Origin: Bisporella sp. PMI_857
Taxonomy: Eukaryota > Ascomycota > Leotiomycetes > Helotiales > Helotiaceae
Assembly (NCBI GenBank): GCA_021307315.1
Contig: JAJSPD010000012.1
Coordinates: 62,001 to 126,000 of the forward strand
Direction of reading: 5' to 3'
Length of the DNA: 64,000 bases
Part shown: positions 11,230 through 21,382 of the stretch, piece after piece
How the letters are laid out: each line of letters begins with the position of its first letter
Position numbering within the stretch: position 1 is the stretch's first letter
Made by a program: the position numbers and the translations under genes
The notes under the pieces: generated by a model
The model's input: only the letters and a program-made list of their open reading frames with translations
Told to the model about the DNA's origin: nothing
Database searches by the model: none

Positions 11230-11717
11230 ATATTGTATATTAAATTTCATCAATAAGCCGACAAGGTTCATAAATTACAACTCAAAATTCCTAAATAGGC
11301 AATTCTGTACTCATTTTTTTCTTCGCGGGTTTGAAGGTTGCGAATGTAATAAGCACTTTGATTGGTTCATTAAGACCGCATTCTTTCATTCAACTCATTT
11401 TCTATGGCTGCTCAAATCTTGAGGAGATAAGATATATAATATCTTGTGGAAAATCTTGTGATTTCCAGGTACTCCCAGGTTGCTGCAACATCCTAAGCAT
11501 GGCTGGTTCTTCGTGAATCAAGCTTTCCCCCATAAGTATGGTCAACCCTTAATTCGAATATTTCGCAAGCTTGGCAAGGACCCTTGACCTGGCTCATTCA
11601 ATATGATAGCCCGAACTATATTCTGGCTAGAAAATGAATGCATGGCGGTATGATAGTCTTGCTGCTGGTCCTCGATTTATGCATTTCTCCAGCACTGGTG
11701 CGATGATCTAATCTCTC
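11230..11717. other. Intergenic, convergent 3' flanks of COQ8 and RRP36
   Basis: About 488 bp of AT-rich 3' flanking sequence. No coding potential, tRNA or clear repeat is seen. Confidence 0.6.
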
Positions 11718-12668
11718 TCAAGATTCGGCACCTCTTCTCGAGAACGGCAACTTCTTCTTCTCTTTCCCTTCTATCTTCTTTCTCCTTCGCTCGATTACCC
11801 TGTCAAGCTGCTTGCCCTTCATCTCACCGTACTGCTCCAACAGTACACGCTTCTTCTGCTCCGCCTTTTTGAGATAGAAAGGTTGTTTTCCTTTCCTCAC
11901 AAGCTCCTTCTCTTCCTTCCGATGCCGATCCAGAATCTCCTGCTCCTTATCCTTACGCATCTGTGCCTTCTTCTTCGACTCCATGGACAACAGTGTCCGC
12001 TTCATTCTCTCCTTCTCGTCTTCATTTTTACTCTTCTTAATCTGCTCTCGCAACTCCTTCATTTCATCCTCCCTATAATCGTCTAGGAAAGCATACGCCT
12101 TCCGAACCCTCGCCTCGTCGACAGAGCCGGCCATAGATTCGAATCTCGGGTCTCGAATCTCGCGTTTGGGTATGGGGACCACTTCTCGCTTTCGAGAGAC
12201 AGCTTTCTTACTTGAGATTTCGGTAGGCGCATGCTTACTTGAGCGATTGAAGTCTCGCTTGTCTTTGCGACCTGCTTTGCGTTCCGCGGCTTCGTTATCT
12301 TCCCAGCCATCTTCATCTTCATCTTTCTTTGACAGCTTGCTAACCTTCTTGCTGGACTTTGTCATAGAAGCTTGGGCTTTTGCCAATGCGCCAAACGATA
12401 TAGATCCAGCATCGAGGCCTTCAGGTTCCGGAGAGTTAGACTGTGTCGAATGTCAGAAGCATAAGCGAAGGTTTGGGATGGTACCCACCTGCTCTTCCTC
12501 TGCTTCGCTGTCTGCAGAATCTGAAGCGTCTATCCCCTCCTTTTCCGAAGCGTCTCCATTTGCGGATGGTGATGAGGATACAGATTCGAGGTCTTCGCTA
12601 GCATCTCTTCTTGCTCTCACACGCCGTTTCAGACCCTGGCTATCAATTTTCCGCTTCAAGGAAGACAT
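11718..12668 (-). CDS. RRP36: rRNA biogenesis protein Rrp36
   Basis: Rrp36 is a nucleolar component of the 90S pre-ribosome required for early cleavages of pre-rRNA on the 18S pathway. Exons are 12668-12489 and 12440-11718, giving 300 aa. The conserved core begins REIRDPRFESMAG, continues RKAYAFLDDYREDEMKELREQIKKSK and ends in a long charged helix with YLKKAEQKKRVLLEQYGEMK and RVIERRRKKIEGKEKK. These are the diagnostic Rrp36 blocks. The N-terminal third is acidic and Ser-rich with basic clusters. The 48-nt intron separates an acidic EAEEEQ stretch from SNSPEPEGLDAGSISFGALAKAQ. The start is divergent from an FCP1-like gene. Confidence 0.94.
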
Positions 12669-13065
12669 TCTCTGATCTTCAATCTTTGAATCCTCTGTAC
12701 CAAGAAATTGTAAAAGCCTGGATTCCGGGAAACTGAAAAAGAAGTGCGCTAAGCTTATTTAGCCAACAATTGAGCGGTCAATGGTGGGATTAGGCGGCAG
12801 AATAATTTTAGACCAACAAATCTTTAATGTTTGGTTTAGTGATACGGACATGAATTTTACGGGCTATCGCCAACTTATGTTCCTACGAGGCAACAGCCAT
12901 GTCGTCTTGAACGGCACTGTGAGTCAAATAACAAAGCCTGCCTTATTTTCAACCACCACTATAGCGCAAAAGGGACCCTACACATATACAAAGAAGACCA
13001 AAAGCCCTTCTCAAGGAGTCTACAAACCTCGAGCTACAGACACGAACATCTCAGCTCCTTTTAAA
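12669..13065. other. Divergent promoter RRP36 / FCP1-like gene
   Basis: About 397 bp between the two start codons. The frame of the plus-strand gene is open upstream to an ATG at 12781, so part of this interval could be coding if that start is used. I prefer the downstream ATG. Confidence 0.5.
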
Positions 13066-13886
13066 ATGTCAACGCCCCCGTATTATGCCACAGGGCAGCG
13101 CGAAGGTTTGCTCTCACTAGCCCTAACACTGAGCAGTTCCTATTATATCGGTTATGGCTAACATCCGTCTTAGTTCCTGTCAGAGCCAGCCGCCCGAGAG
13201 AGCAAAAGACTGAACCTTCAGAAGCCTCTGGAGGAATTCCTAATCCTACTGAAGAATACGTCCAGGGAAGTCTCATTCTCCCACAACTGCTTCCAGAACC
13301 GCAAAATCTGCTTGTTGTTATCGACCTGAACGGCACACTTCTCTTCCGGCCAAGCAGAGCTCGACCTACACATTTCACACTGCGGCCGAATGCTGCGAGA
13401 TTCGTTCAGTATTGCCTAGACACTTTCCAAGTGGTGATCTGGTCATCCGCTAGGGAGCCCAACGTAGCTGCCATGGTGAAGGCCATCATTCCCCCGGCGC
13501 GGCTCCGCGAGGTCGTGGCTATCTGGGGCCGTGGAAGCTTCAACCTGACGAAAGCGGACTACGCGGCCAGGACTATCTGCTACAAACGGCTGACCAAGCT
13601 TTGGGACAACCCTGAAGTTGGGAAATCTCACCCTAATTATCAAATTGGCGGAAGATGGAACCAAACTAATACTGTTCTCATTGACGACTCTCTTGAGAAG
13701 GCGAAGGCCGAGCCTCACAATATCATTGAAGTACCGGACTGGACCGGAGATTTGACTGATAATGTTTTACCTGCAGTTCATGATTATCTGAACGAACTGA
13801 GCAGACACTCAAATGTCAGTGGATATCTCCGCACCGCACCTTTCAAAGGACACCTGGCGCGAATGCTAGGCCGTCGCCCAACATAG
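13066..13886 (+). CDS. FCP1-homology (NIF-type) HAD-superfamily protein
   Basis: Exons 13066-13105 and 13174-13886 give 250 aa, using a 68-nt intron with a GTTTGC donor. The FCP1-homology fold is clear. Motif I reads VVIDLNGTLL, motif II VVIWSSAR, and the DD motif VLIDDSLEKA lies near residue 205. In active FCP1/SCP phosphatases motif I is DxDxT. Here the nucleophile Asp is kept but the second Asp (general acid/base) is Asn, so catalysis may be altered or lost. The C-terminus is a short basic tail (GHLARMLGRR). The start is uncertain, because an in-frame ATG at 12781 would add 95 residues with no recognisable domain. The exact subfamily (Scp/Dullard-like versus a fungal-specific branch) is not resolved. 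Confidence 0.8.
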
Positions 13887-14254
13887 TGCCAATTCGATGC
13901 CAGCATCTTCGCCCAACCAGCTATTTCATTTACGCCAATAAGCATATGATATCAATCCCCAGCACGGGATTAGATTAATTATGATCAGTCGAGCTCCAGG
14001 CCGAGTGGCCCGCACAAGACAGCAACGATAGGAAACGTAAGTAATCCCTATATACTCATATCGCCGTGAAAGTACATGAAAAACTAACAGCATGTTAAAG
14101 AATATCAGTATCATCATTAATATAAAGTCAGGGCGATAAAGCTTCAAGGTATTCTCAATGCGAAGTTTTATTCTGACTAATAATCTATCAATCACTAAGA
14201 ATTCGCCGAACGTGTGCAAAGTCATGATAATCGTAAAAGTTTGAACTGAAACAT
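13887..14254. other. Intergenic, convergent 3' flanks
   Basis: About 368 bp, AT-rich, between two converging genes. The short minus-strand open frame here shows no family features and is treated as 3' UTR of the EF-1 gamma gene. Confidence 0.6.
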
Positions 14255-15896
14255 CTACTTGAAGACCTATTGCATTGTGGTTAGCCTATATCCTATGATT
14301 AATTTGTGTAAATTTTGAATCCTACCTTGCCATCGGCGTGTGGGTAGTCCTTGCCGTTAACAGTAATTGGCTTCTCCCAAGTCCATTGCTCATCAACAAA
14401 TGACTTATCTTCAGCCTTTGTTGGGTCAAGCTTGGTAAACTCGTAACTCTCAAAATCAGGGGCGACATCGAAAGCTGGAAGAGCCTCCTGGCCACGGATG
14501 ACGAAAGCACCCTGGATAATGGAGTCGTTACTGGCACCATAGACGGAGGCACACCCGAAGATGTATTTGCGAGAACCCTCGAGTCTGGCAAAGAAGCCGC
14601 CAATCAAGTTGGAAGACATGAAGACTTGGGTCAACTCATCATTGTACTTGTAGTCCACCTTCCAGATTGAGTACTCCTCAAAGTTGATATTCTCCCAGAA
14701 CCACTTGAGCGCAACAGGAGTATCACTGTTGGAATATTGGCGCTTCCACTCATCTAATGGCACGGTCGCCTTTGGGAGAGCCTCGAGAGGGTGCTTTGGC
14801 TTTGGTGCGGCCGGGGCCTCCTCTTCTTCCTCATCGGCTTCCTTTGCCTTTGGCTTAGGAGCTGCCTTTGGCGCGGCCTCCTTCTTTGGCTGCTCTGGCT
14901 TCTTTGGTGGGGCGTTCTTAAGACCTTCATCGATAAAGTTGAGCTTGCCAACAACAGCGCTGTAGATTGGTTGGTTGTAGACGGTCTCATACCAACGAGT
15001 TACGTTGGGGTTCTTGGCACGCCACTCCTTGTCGAAGAAGAACTCGAAGCCACGGGAGATGATACCGGCAGCGTATAGATCAGCGAGAGTGATGCGCTCG
15101 CCAGCCAAATAGGTGTTGTTCAAAAGATGCTCCTCAACAACATTGACAACCTTGAGGGCAACCTTTGATGACTCCTCAACAATTTTCTTGTTGTAAGGGT
15201 TTCTACCGATAAGAGGTAGGTACCACCCACCAAGGGATGGGAGGACTTCAGAATTAAAGTAGGACAACCACTTCAAGATGGAAGCGTAACTGAAAAGAGA
15301 TCAGTAGGTGCGGAAGGCTTGTAGAAGAAAAGAAAACTTACTCCTGCTTCGTCTTACCGAGAAGGGTTGTTTTCTCATTTTGGGAGGTGACTTAGTCTTG
15401 TTAGAATGAGCTAGGTAGGGGAGCAACCATCAACAACAGAAACAAATTATGCTCAGAGTCTAATTATTAAAAATCAACACGGATGATTAAGACAGGGATA
15501 ACTGTATGACATTTGTTTTTCATCGTAGCAAATAACTTGGACGAAACTTGGAAACGCATGTAATTATCTTTGACGTACTGTAGATGGCAATGGCGATAGC
15601 CTCGTGGAGAACGTAGCCATCGGCACCAACGAAGGTTGGGACCTTTCCAAGTTTGTTATACTTCAAATACTCGGCAGAAACACCTTTAACTGGGGTGGTC
15701 TCAACAAGCTCGAGGTCGATATTATTGGCCTTCGCAACTGCGAGAATGGCAGTGCTTCTTGGGTTGCCCTAGAGAAAGGTTAGTCACAACTGAGGGGCAT
15801 GTTTAGACTGTCTCCAAGAGGAAATTGAGACGCTGAGACTGCTGCCAAATGGATTCAACATACGGGGTAGGTGTAAAGTGTTCCGAATGATGCCAT
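14255..15896 (-). CDS. Translation elongation factor 1B gamma subunit
   Basis: eEF1B gamma anchors the nucleotide-exchange complex that recycles eEF1A-GDP. Exons are 15896-15864, 15768-15579, 15390-15342, 15289-14326 and 14266-14255, giving 415 aa. Residues 1-215 form a glutathione-S-transferase-like module (GTLYTYPGNPRS, VPTFVGADGYVL, TYLAGERITLADLYAAG). A Lys/Pro/Glu-rich linker follows. The C-terminal EF1G domain (about 255-415) contains LDEWKRQYSN, WFWENINFEEYSIWKVDYKY, SNLIGGFFARLEG and KYIFGCASVYG. The last coding exon is only 12 nt (VFK-stop). Intron 2 is 188 nt, long for this locus. Translation starts 238 bp from the divergent mitochondrial uS9 gene. Confidence 0.96.
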
Positions 15897-16134
15897 ATTT
15901 GCGGTATTCGAAATATAAAAGTGTTCGGGTTTGTTTTTGAGTGTTTTGTTGATGGCGGGGCAGAAAAAGTTCAAGTTGGGCATTGTGCTCATGAAAATAA
16001 GCTAGCTTTGTATGGTTAGAAAGACCCACTATAATAATATCACGTGTCATAAATTAAAGTTGCCATGGAGCCTCATCTGACAACCTCAAACTTTGCCTGG
16101 CAGAAGCGCTGTACCATCAGTCCTCACCCTTACC
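15897..16134. promoter_or_regulatory. Shared divergent promoter of EF-1 gamma and mitochondrial uS9
   Basis: Only 238 bp separate the two start codons, so both translation genes probably share regulatory DNA. A CACGTG hexamer in the context ATCACGTG lies at 16041-16046. No TATA box is obvious. Confidence 0.5.
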
Positions 16135-17165
16135 ATGAAGTCAGCCTGGCTTCCCGCAGGCCTTCCCTCAGGCCTGCGATGCGCGTACACGCCACGGCCG
16201 ATTTTCAAACCTTTTTTAAGGAACCGAAACATTAAGCCATCCCGAAATCATATGTCAACCTCGTCAAGGTTGCAGGCTGGAATTGCGGCACCAGAGATTC
16301 GCTTCGAGGAGATAGCAGAGAATAGAGGGCGAGGCAGAAATGATGCTAAAACTCCATTTTACGCAAGACTTGTTCCCGATTCGCCTTCATATTTTACAGC
16401 ACAACCCCATTTCATCGATGATCTTCTTACTATGCAACAATTAGCACAGAAATACGCAAGTCTACCAAGGGTTAAACCGGTTGATGCACCACGGGTATCA
16501 TGGGTCACGCTTGCAGAATACCGTGATGTTGTCAATGAGAGAGTTGGGGCTGCGAAGTACCAGAAGATTCTGGAAATTCTAGCTCGTCTCAATTGTATAC
16601 ACCATTCTGTAATGCCTCAAGATGTGGTCAATGTGTTAAATCAATATAAGAGAAATATCAATCCTTTCCGGAACGTGGCCAAACCAACGCCAATAGATGA
16701 AATGGGTCGGGCTCTTGGCCATGGCAGGCGGAAAACGTCGACCGCCAGAGCGTGGGTGGTTGAAGGTACAGGAGAGGTGTTGGTCAATGGCAAGACACTT
16801 GCAGAGGCATTCAGCCGAATACATGATCGGGAGAGTGCTATTTGGGGATTGAAGGCAACAGATAGGATTGACAAGTACAATGTTTGGGCCTTGGTGGAAG
16901 GGGGTGGCACAACTGGACAAGCAGAGGCTCTGACTTTAGCCATTGCCAAGGCGTTGATCTCGCATGAGCCGGCTTTAAAGCCAGCTTTGAGAAGAGGTAT
17001 GACTCATTCTTTTTTGTTTTTGCCATACCCAAGCTGTGTTTTTTTGAAGAAATGATACTGATGTTAAGTATAGCTGGATGTATTACTCGTGATCCAAGGA
17101 GAGTAGAGAGAAAGAAGCCAGGTCATGTCAAGGCAAGGAAGAAGCCTGCGTGGGTTAAGAGATAG
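16135..17165 (+). CDS. MRPS9: Mitochondrial small-subunit ribosomal protein uS9m
   Basis: Exons 16135-16996 and 17074-17165 give 317 aa. The first 45 or so residues are Arg/Pro/Ser-rich with almost no acidic residues, a typical mitochondrial presequence ([20 protein letters not shown]). The C-terminal S9 domain starts at [16 protein letters not shown], continues [14 protein letters not shown] and [19 protein letters not shown], and ends with [19 protein letters not shown] and the conserved basic tail that enters the ribosomal P-site region. The second exon carries that tail and is reached by a 77-nt intron. The mitochondrial N-terminal extension ([17 protein letters not shown]) matches fungal uS9m. 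The ATG at 16135 is the first in frame. Confidence 0.95.
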
Positions 17166-18292
17166 AAGGTATCTCGTGTATATCTGTATGTGTATCAAAA
17201 TATTGTACTTCAAATAGCAACCTACCATGTGGTATCTCCATGTAGCATGTCCAGGTAGCATCGTGCGCAGTTGACGTTTGCCATGACCTCAATATCTTGA
17301 AGCGAATCACAAGTCGTTTTAAATTCTGTTCTTGTCTACAATAAATTATCTTCACTGGTCAAGCCGGATACGAGACAGATGTATCAAAAGTGACGAAAAT
17401 TCTAATGCGAGTTACGTCTCTTCATATTCACAACATCTTTGCCTCGTGAGTTATGATCCGGCATCCCTCGTCAAAACTGTGACTTTCCATGCTTTTGGAC
17501 GAGGCGAAGCGCAGGTTACATCAGTAATACTCAGCTTATCTTCTCCACGCATCTCGTAAGGTATATTCCGTGTCACTCCACCAAATAAGTGAACACTGCA
17601 TATAAGAAATCTACTGTAGTAACTTGTGTAAATTAGAAAGGATATCAAGTGACACTGAACTTCAGACGTAAGCTTCCATTTAGGTCTGTCTCAGATTCAC
17701 TAACTAGGAAAGAGCCATAATATTGACTTCCGATTTGTCATATAGATTCCCAAGGCATCCTTTCCCAAAGACGATGGACGGGTCTTTTGAGAACAGAACG
17801 AAACATGAATTGATAAACATCATGACACATCTGCGTACTTTTTTAAACCAAGGGACCAAAGCGCATAATCAAGGTCGCAGGCCTCCATCGGGCCATCAAA
17901 CATTACTTTTTCCTTGCCCAAGATTTCACACAAACGAGGCAAACAACGCCCCCATGTCGATCAATCCCACACCCCCCTTTCGCTAACCCTGAGAGATACT
18001 ACCCACACCAATAGCATGCCCAATTAAGCACCCAATGTTGCTTTCCTGCAAGGCTGTCAAAGCCTCAAAGCCATCAAGCCACTACCCACTCCCATTAGAA
18101 GTCTGACCCGGATTTACGGTCATTGGGATTTCTTGCCGCTGCATGTCTCGCCGCCCTGGATCTCAGGTTGGTCATTCATCCGTGGGGTGACACAAGCCTC
18201 CGTCACATCCCACCCTACGCAAATTGATTGATATTCCCTTCCCCCCCCTTTCCTTCCATACCCCCCTGCTCACATCCACATCCTCCACCACC

Positions 18293-18307
18293 AAAAAAAA
18301 AAAAAAA
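18293..18307 (+). repeat. A15 homopolymer
   Basis: Fifteen consecutive A residues directly after a C/T-rich tract. Confidence 0.9.
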
Positions 18308-18388
18308 GCACCGAAGGAACTCCGTATAGAAATTGTGGCATCCAATATAAAACAGATCTATCTATATATCTCTATATGGGAGAACCCC

Positions 18389-18410
18389 AGAGAGAGAGAG
18401 AGAGAGAGAG
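18389..18410 (+). repeat. (AG)11 microsatellite
   Basis: Eleven perfect AG units, a simple-sequence repeat in non-coding DNA. Confidence 0.9.
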
Positions 18411-18701
18411 CTAAACCCTGGGCCCCGCCCATCACATATTTTCCCCTCCCCCAAGCTTTGCAAGGAGCACAAAAACGCTGGGAAAACAAAGCAAAATATC
18501 CGCCCTACTCCAGAAGGGTACCTCCGCACGGACATAATGCGTCACCTGACATTCAACCTCATATGCAAGTAACCGCTGCTATAGCTAACAGGTTCCAATA
18601 GAACTGCCGATCTCCCAGCCTGATATTGCCCTATTCTTGGTCGAGATCTTGCACCGACCCTTTCTGCCTCATTCGTTGACAGGTTAGCTCGTTCCTGCTG
18701 G

Positions 18702-19295
18702 ATGAAAGGGCCGTCCGTCCAACTAGAAGTCGCTTCTGCAGCTGACCGAGATGGGCTCTTTTCCTATATCCCGGTCTTCAGAATACAGGTTGGCGCCATG
18801 TTCTGCTTTCTTTTTTTCGCTTTCAATAAAGTAGTGGTAGTAAACTCAGCATATAGCTCTCCCTGGAAATGGGGGCAACCCAGATTTTCTCAAATTAGCC
18901 TCATTTTGGTAGGTAATATGTACAGTTTGTCTAAAAATATGTACTCTCTCGTACAGCTCCTCTCAAACGGTGTGACTCCTAAACTCGATCCATTTTTCTT
19001 GTGCCACCGAAAGAACACCATGCTTGTGAAAGCCCACCCTTGTATAACATTTATTTTACCCCATCATTACAGTAACCACCGACCATTCTCCCGCCGGCCC
19101 AAAATTCCCATCGTGGTGATAGACCGTCATAAATGCCATGAACGTGAATCCGCCAACACCAATAGGACCGGCCCAATAATCCATATTCTTACCAAATCAA
19201 AAAGGAGAGCGCTAAATACCAAGCAAAGAAATGCCCTACAAAAATATACAGCAAGCCGAGAGAAAAGTACACATTATTTTTCGATAAATCTCTAA
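18702..19295 (+). CDS. Doubtful orphan ORF (197 codons)
   Basis: A single ATG-initiated frame of 197 codons in the gap between two convergent genes, ending 57 bp before the stop of the minus-strand Q-rich gene. It contains one hydrophobic stretch near residues 33-47 (AMFCFLFFAFNKVVV) and a Lys/Arg-rich C-terminus. No family is recognisable. Residue use is unlike the neighbouring proteins, with many Cys, His and Asn and few acidic residues. An open frame of this length can occur by chance in 64 kb of six-frame sequence. It is listed because a C/T-rich promoter-like tract lies about 400 bp upstream. It may instead be untranslated RNA or simple intergenic DNA. Confidence 0.15.
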   Translation: MKGPSVQLEVASAADRDGLFSYIPVFRIQVGAMFCFLFFAFNKVVVVNSAYSSPWKWGQPRFSQISLILVGNMYSLSKNMYSLVQLLSNGVTPKLDPFFLCHRKNTMLVKAHPCITFILPHHYSNHRPFSRRPKIPIVVIDRHKCHERESANTNRTGPIIHILTKSKRRALNTKQRNALQKYTASREKSTHYFSINL

Positions 19296-19351
19296 GATGA
19301 AGGACTTCTCATGTAATCGAGACACTGGGTCATCACTATGTCTTCATTAGT

Positions 19352-20452
19352 CTATAATCGCGATTTTGGGCTTAGGGGTGAAGTACCATCTAGAATCTGT
19401 TCTTCGGCAACTCCATATTGGTAGTCGACCAGAGCTTGACCCTCAATAGCATCATTAAGCCTAATCAATTCATCACCCATGCTTTGAATTACATTGGCCG
19501 GGATAAGGTTGCTCTGATTAGTCTCCATTGACTCTATCATTTGTATCTGCTTCGTAAATATGCCTATCCAGGCTGTGTTGAATTCCCCCCAAAGGGTGAT
19601 TCGATCGCCGTGAAGGGATTTCTCGTCTGCAGTAAGGCCTTTATTATCAGAGACAATTAGTCTATAAGGTCTAACAGAAGAAAAAGAGAGCTTACCGAGC
19701 AATTCAACATTTCCCAATAGCCAGCGCGATATCTCTAGCAGAGACCGCCCGGCGACGGGCAACTGCCCCTCCACGATGTTCTGGAAAATCTTCTTCAGCG
19801 CATCCTGATAACTGTTATATGCAGTTTCAAGACTTTCAGCTGGCGGTTGGTAGGTGTCCTGAGCTTGAGCGACCGGGGCTTGTGTCATTCCTCCCATGTG
19901 AGATGTAGAAGGATAGCCTTGTTGGGTACTGAGACCACGTTCAGGGGTACTTGGTTGATATGCAGCGGTTGAGCCCGAGGAAGCTTGATGCTGTAATGCT
20001 GACGGGACGCCTAGCGAAGGTTGTGTGTTTGGATAGAATGAGTTGACCGTGTCCGCAATCATGCCCATATTTCCAGGTCGGGGGTTGAACTGACCGCTAG
20101 TGCTATAGCTAGACGTTACTGAGTTGTTATACAGCGCTTCTGGTGCGTTACCGTAGCCCGAGTAGGATTGTGCTTGTCTCTGACTTTCCTGTGTGTAGCC
20201 AGACTGCGCAGAATACTGCTGGGCAGCTGGTGCTACTGAGAACGAGGTAGGCTGTGCGGGATAATATGGGGTGTAACTCTGTCCTGCACCCAGGCCAGGA
20301 TTGGAAGCTGCCATGTTATGTGTGACCGGCGGTCGGTTGGACGTACTCTCCTGTGGTTGCCGTTGACTTGGAAGCCCATACGCAACACCACCACTGCCAG
20401 ATAGAAAGCTCTGCTCGTCCAGCGCTCGTCGGCCTGGATTATTGTCGTCCAT
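19352..20452 (-). CDS. Conserved fungal protein with Q/S/Y-rich low-complexity N-terminus
   Basis: Exons 20452-19696 and 19638-19352 give 347 aa. The 57-nt intron keeps the frame open, but excising it gives a smoother junction (NVELLG|LTADEK). Residues 1-200 are rich in Gln, Ser, Tyr, Gly, Pro and Asn (AAQQYSAQSGYTQESQRQAQ, SYSGYGNAPEALYNN), a prion-like or transcription-regulator style of disorder. Residues 210-347 look helical and folded (AYNSYQDALKKIFQNIVEGQ, GRSLLEISRWLLG, WGEFNTAWIGIFTKQIQMIES). I do not recognise a named domain; my impression is of a conserved Pezizomycotina protein of unknown function. About 5 kb of upstream DNA has no gene, which is often the case for developmentally regulated fungal genes. 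Confidence 0.8.
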   Translation of the reverse strand: MDDNNPGRRALDEQSFLSGSGGVAYGLPSQRQPQESTSNRPPVTHNMAASNPGLGAGQSYTPYYPAQPTSFSVAPAAQQYSAQSGYTQESQRQAQSYSGYGNAPEALYNNSVTSSYSTSGQFNPRPGNMGMIADTVNSFYPNTQPSLGVPSALQHQASSGSTAAYQPSTPERGLSTQQGYPSTSHMGGMTQAPVAQAQDTYQPPAESLETAYNSYQDALKKIFQNIVEGQLPVAGRSLLEISRWLLGNVELLGKLSFSSVRPYRLIVSDNKGLTADEKSLHGDRITLWGEFNTAWIGIFTKQIQMIESMETNQSNLIPANVIQSMGDELIRLNDAIEGQALVDYQYGVAEEQILDGTSPLSPKSRL

Positions 20453-21357
20453 GCCACGTTCGAAAGACGCCGAAGAGCCTAAGAATAAGGGATCTCGTCG
20501 AGGTGCCGCCAGTGAAGGGGCTCGTGTCGGATAAGTGAGTGCCAGCTTGTTGACTTCGTCAAGCCCACCCCCTCAATTCCAGTCCGCTTGAGGCCACACA
20601 AATTCCACGCGCTCCTTAACCCTCTCTCACAAATATTTGGTGAAAAAATAGCCTTGATCAAAGAACAACTGCCGGCCAGTTGCGCAGAGATTCAATGGGC
20701 TTCAACAAAAGCGTCACCTTTTCCTCTCTTCGGTCCTTCCTTCCAAGGGAAACGCGTTTCGTTCAGGCGTTCACAATGCGCCGAGTTAGCTAAAGGACGA
20801 GAGTTATATAAGTCGAGATGCGACCTCAGTGACAGCAGCGCGAAGGACCTGATAATGGCGATTTTTGACGCGGTATGCTTCGCTGGTATTATGGAAGGAT
20901 GAACTACAGTTTCGTGGAGGATAGAGAATCTGCGCAAAAAACCTCTGTATTGGTCCAATGAGTTGTCGCCAATTCGTCGTCAACGGCTGCTGGGTCTATC
21001 CTTGATGCTGCTACAGGCAAGCCCCTTGCGATCGATCTGTTGCCTTTTGAGAGTTACAGTATGAGGCAGCTCACACTATTATGGTTGGGTATCAAAGGTG
21101 CTTAGAATAGTGCATATACAGTACAGTCCATCAAGGGCGAGGCCTGCTTCTATAGCCTTTGGCCTGCCGTGGATCCGTGACGAATGTGGCCGTTGTTCTA
21201 AAGCAGCTCTAAATTAAAGGCTTCCAGGCTAGGTGCACGTTCAAGACAGCCCTTCTAGAAGCATACGACAGTTTCTAATAGTGGTTTCGGAAGATGATCC
21301 TCTCAATCAATGGAGAAACGACCACCTCCAACGCAGAGAACAAGAAGTGACCGGTGC

Positions 21358-21382
21358 TTTTTTTTTTTTTTTTTTTTTTTTT
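21358..21382 (+). repeat. T25 homopolymer
   Basis: Twenty-five consecutive T residues (A25 on the minus strand). This could be a slippage-prone tract or the fossil poly(A) tail of a retroposed sequence, but no flanking direct repeat was noticed. Confidence 0.9.

Larger units (their letters stand above)
17166..18701. other. Gene-poor intergenic DNA with CT-rich tract and microsatellites
   Basis: About 1.5 kb without a supported gene. From about 18222 to 18292 the plus strand is strongly C/T-rich, as often seen just upstream of transcription starts in filamentous fungi. It is followed by a 15-A run (18293-18307) and an 11-unit AG repeat (18389-18410). A plus-strand transcript might begin here, but no credible coding exon follows except the doubtful frame at 18702. 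Confidence 0.45.

Noticed and set aside
14684..15078. Hydrophobic/Gly-rich plus-strand frames within the EF-1 gamma gene
   Set aside because: They are antisense shadows of the Lys/Ala/Pro/Glu-rich linker of a clear minus-strand gene.
21358..21382. T25 run as the tail of a retrotransposon
   Set aside because: No reverse-transcriptase or other transposon ORF and no target-site duplication was noticed around it.
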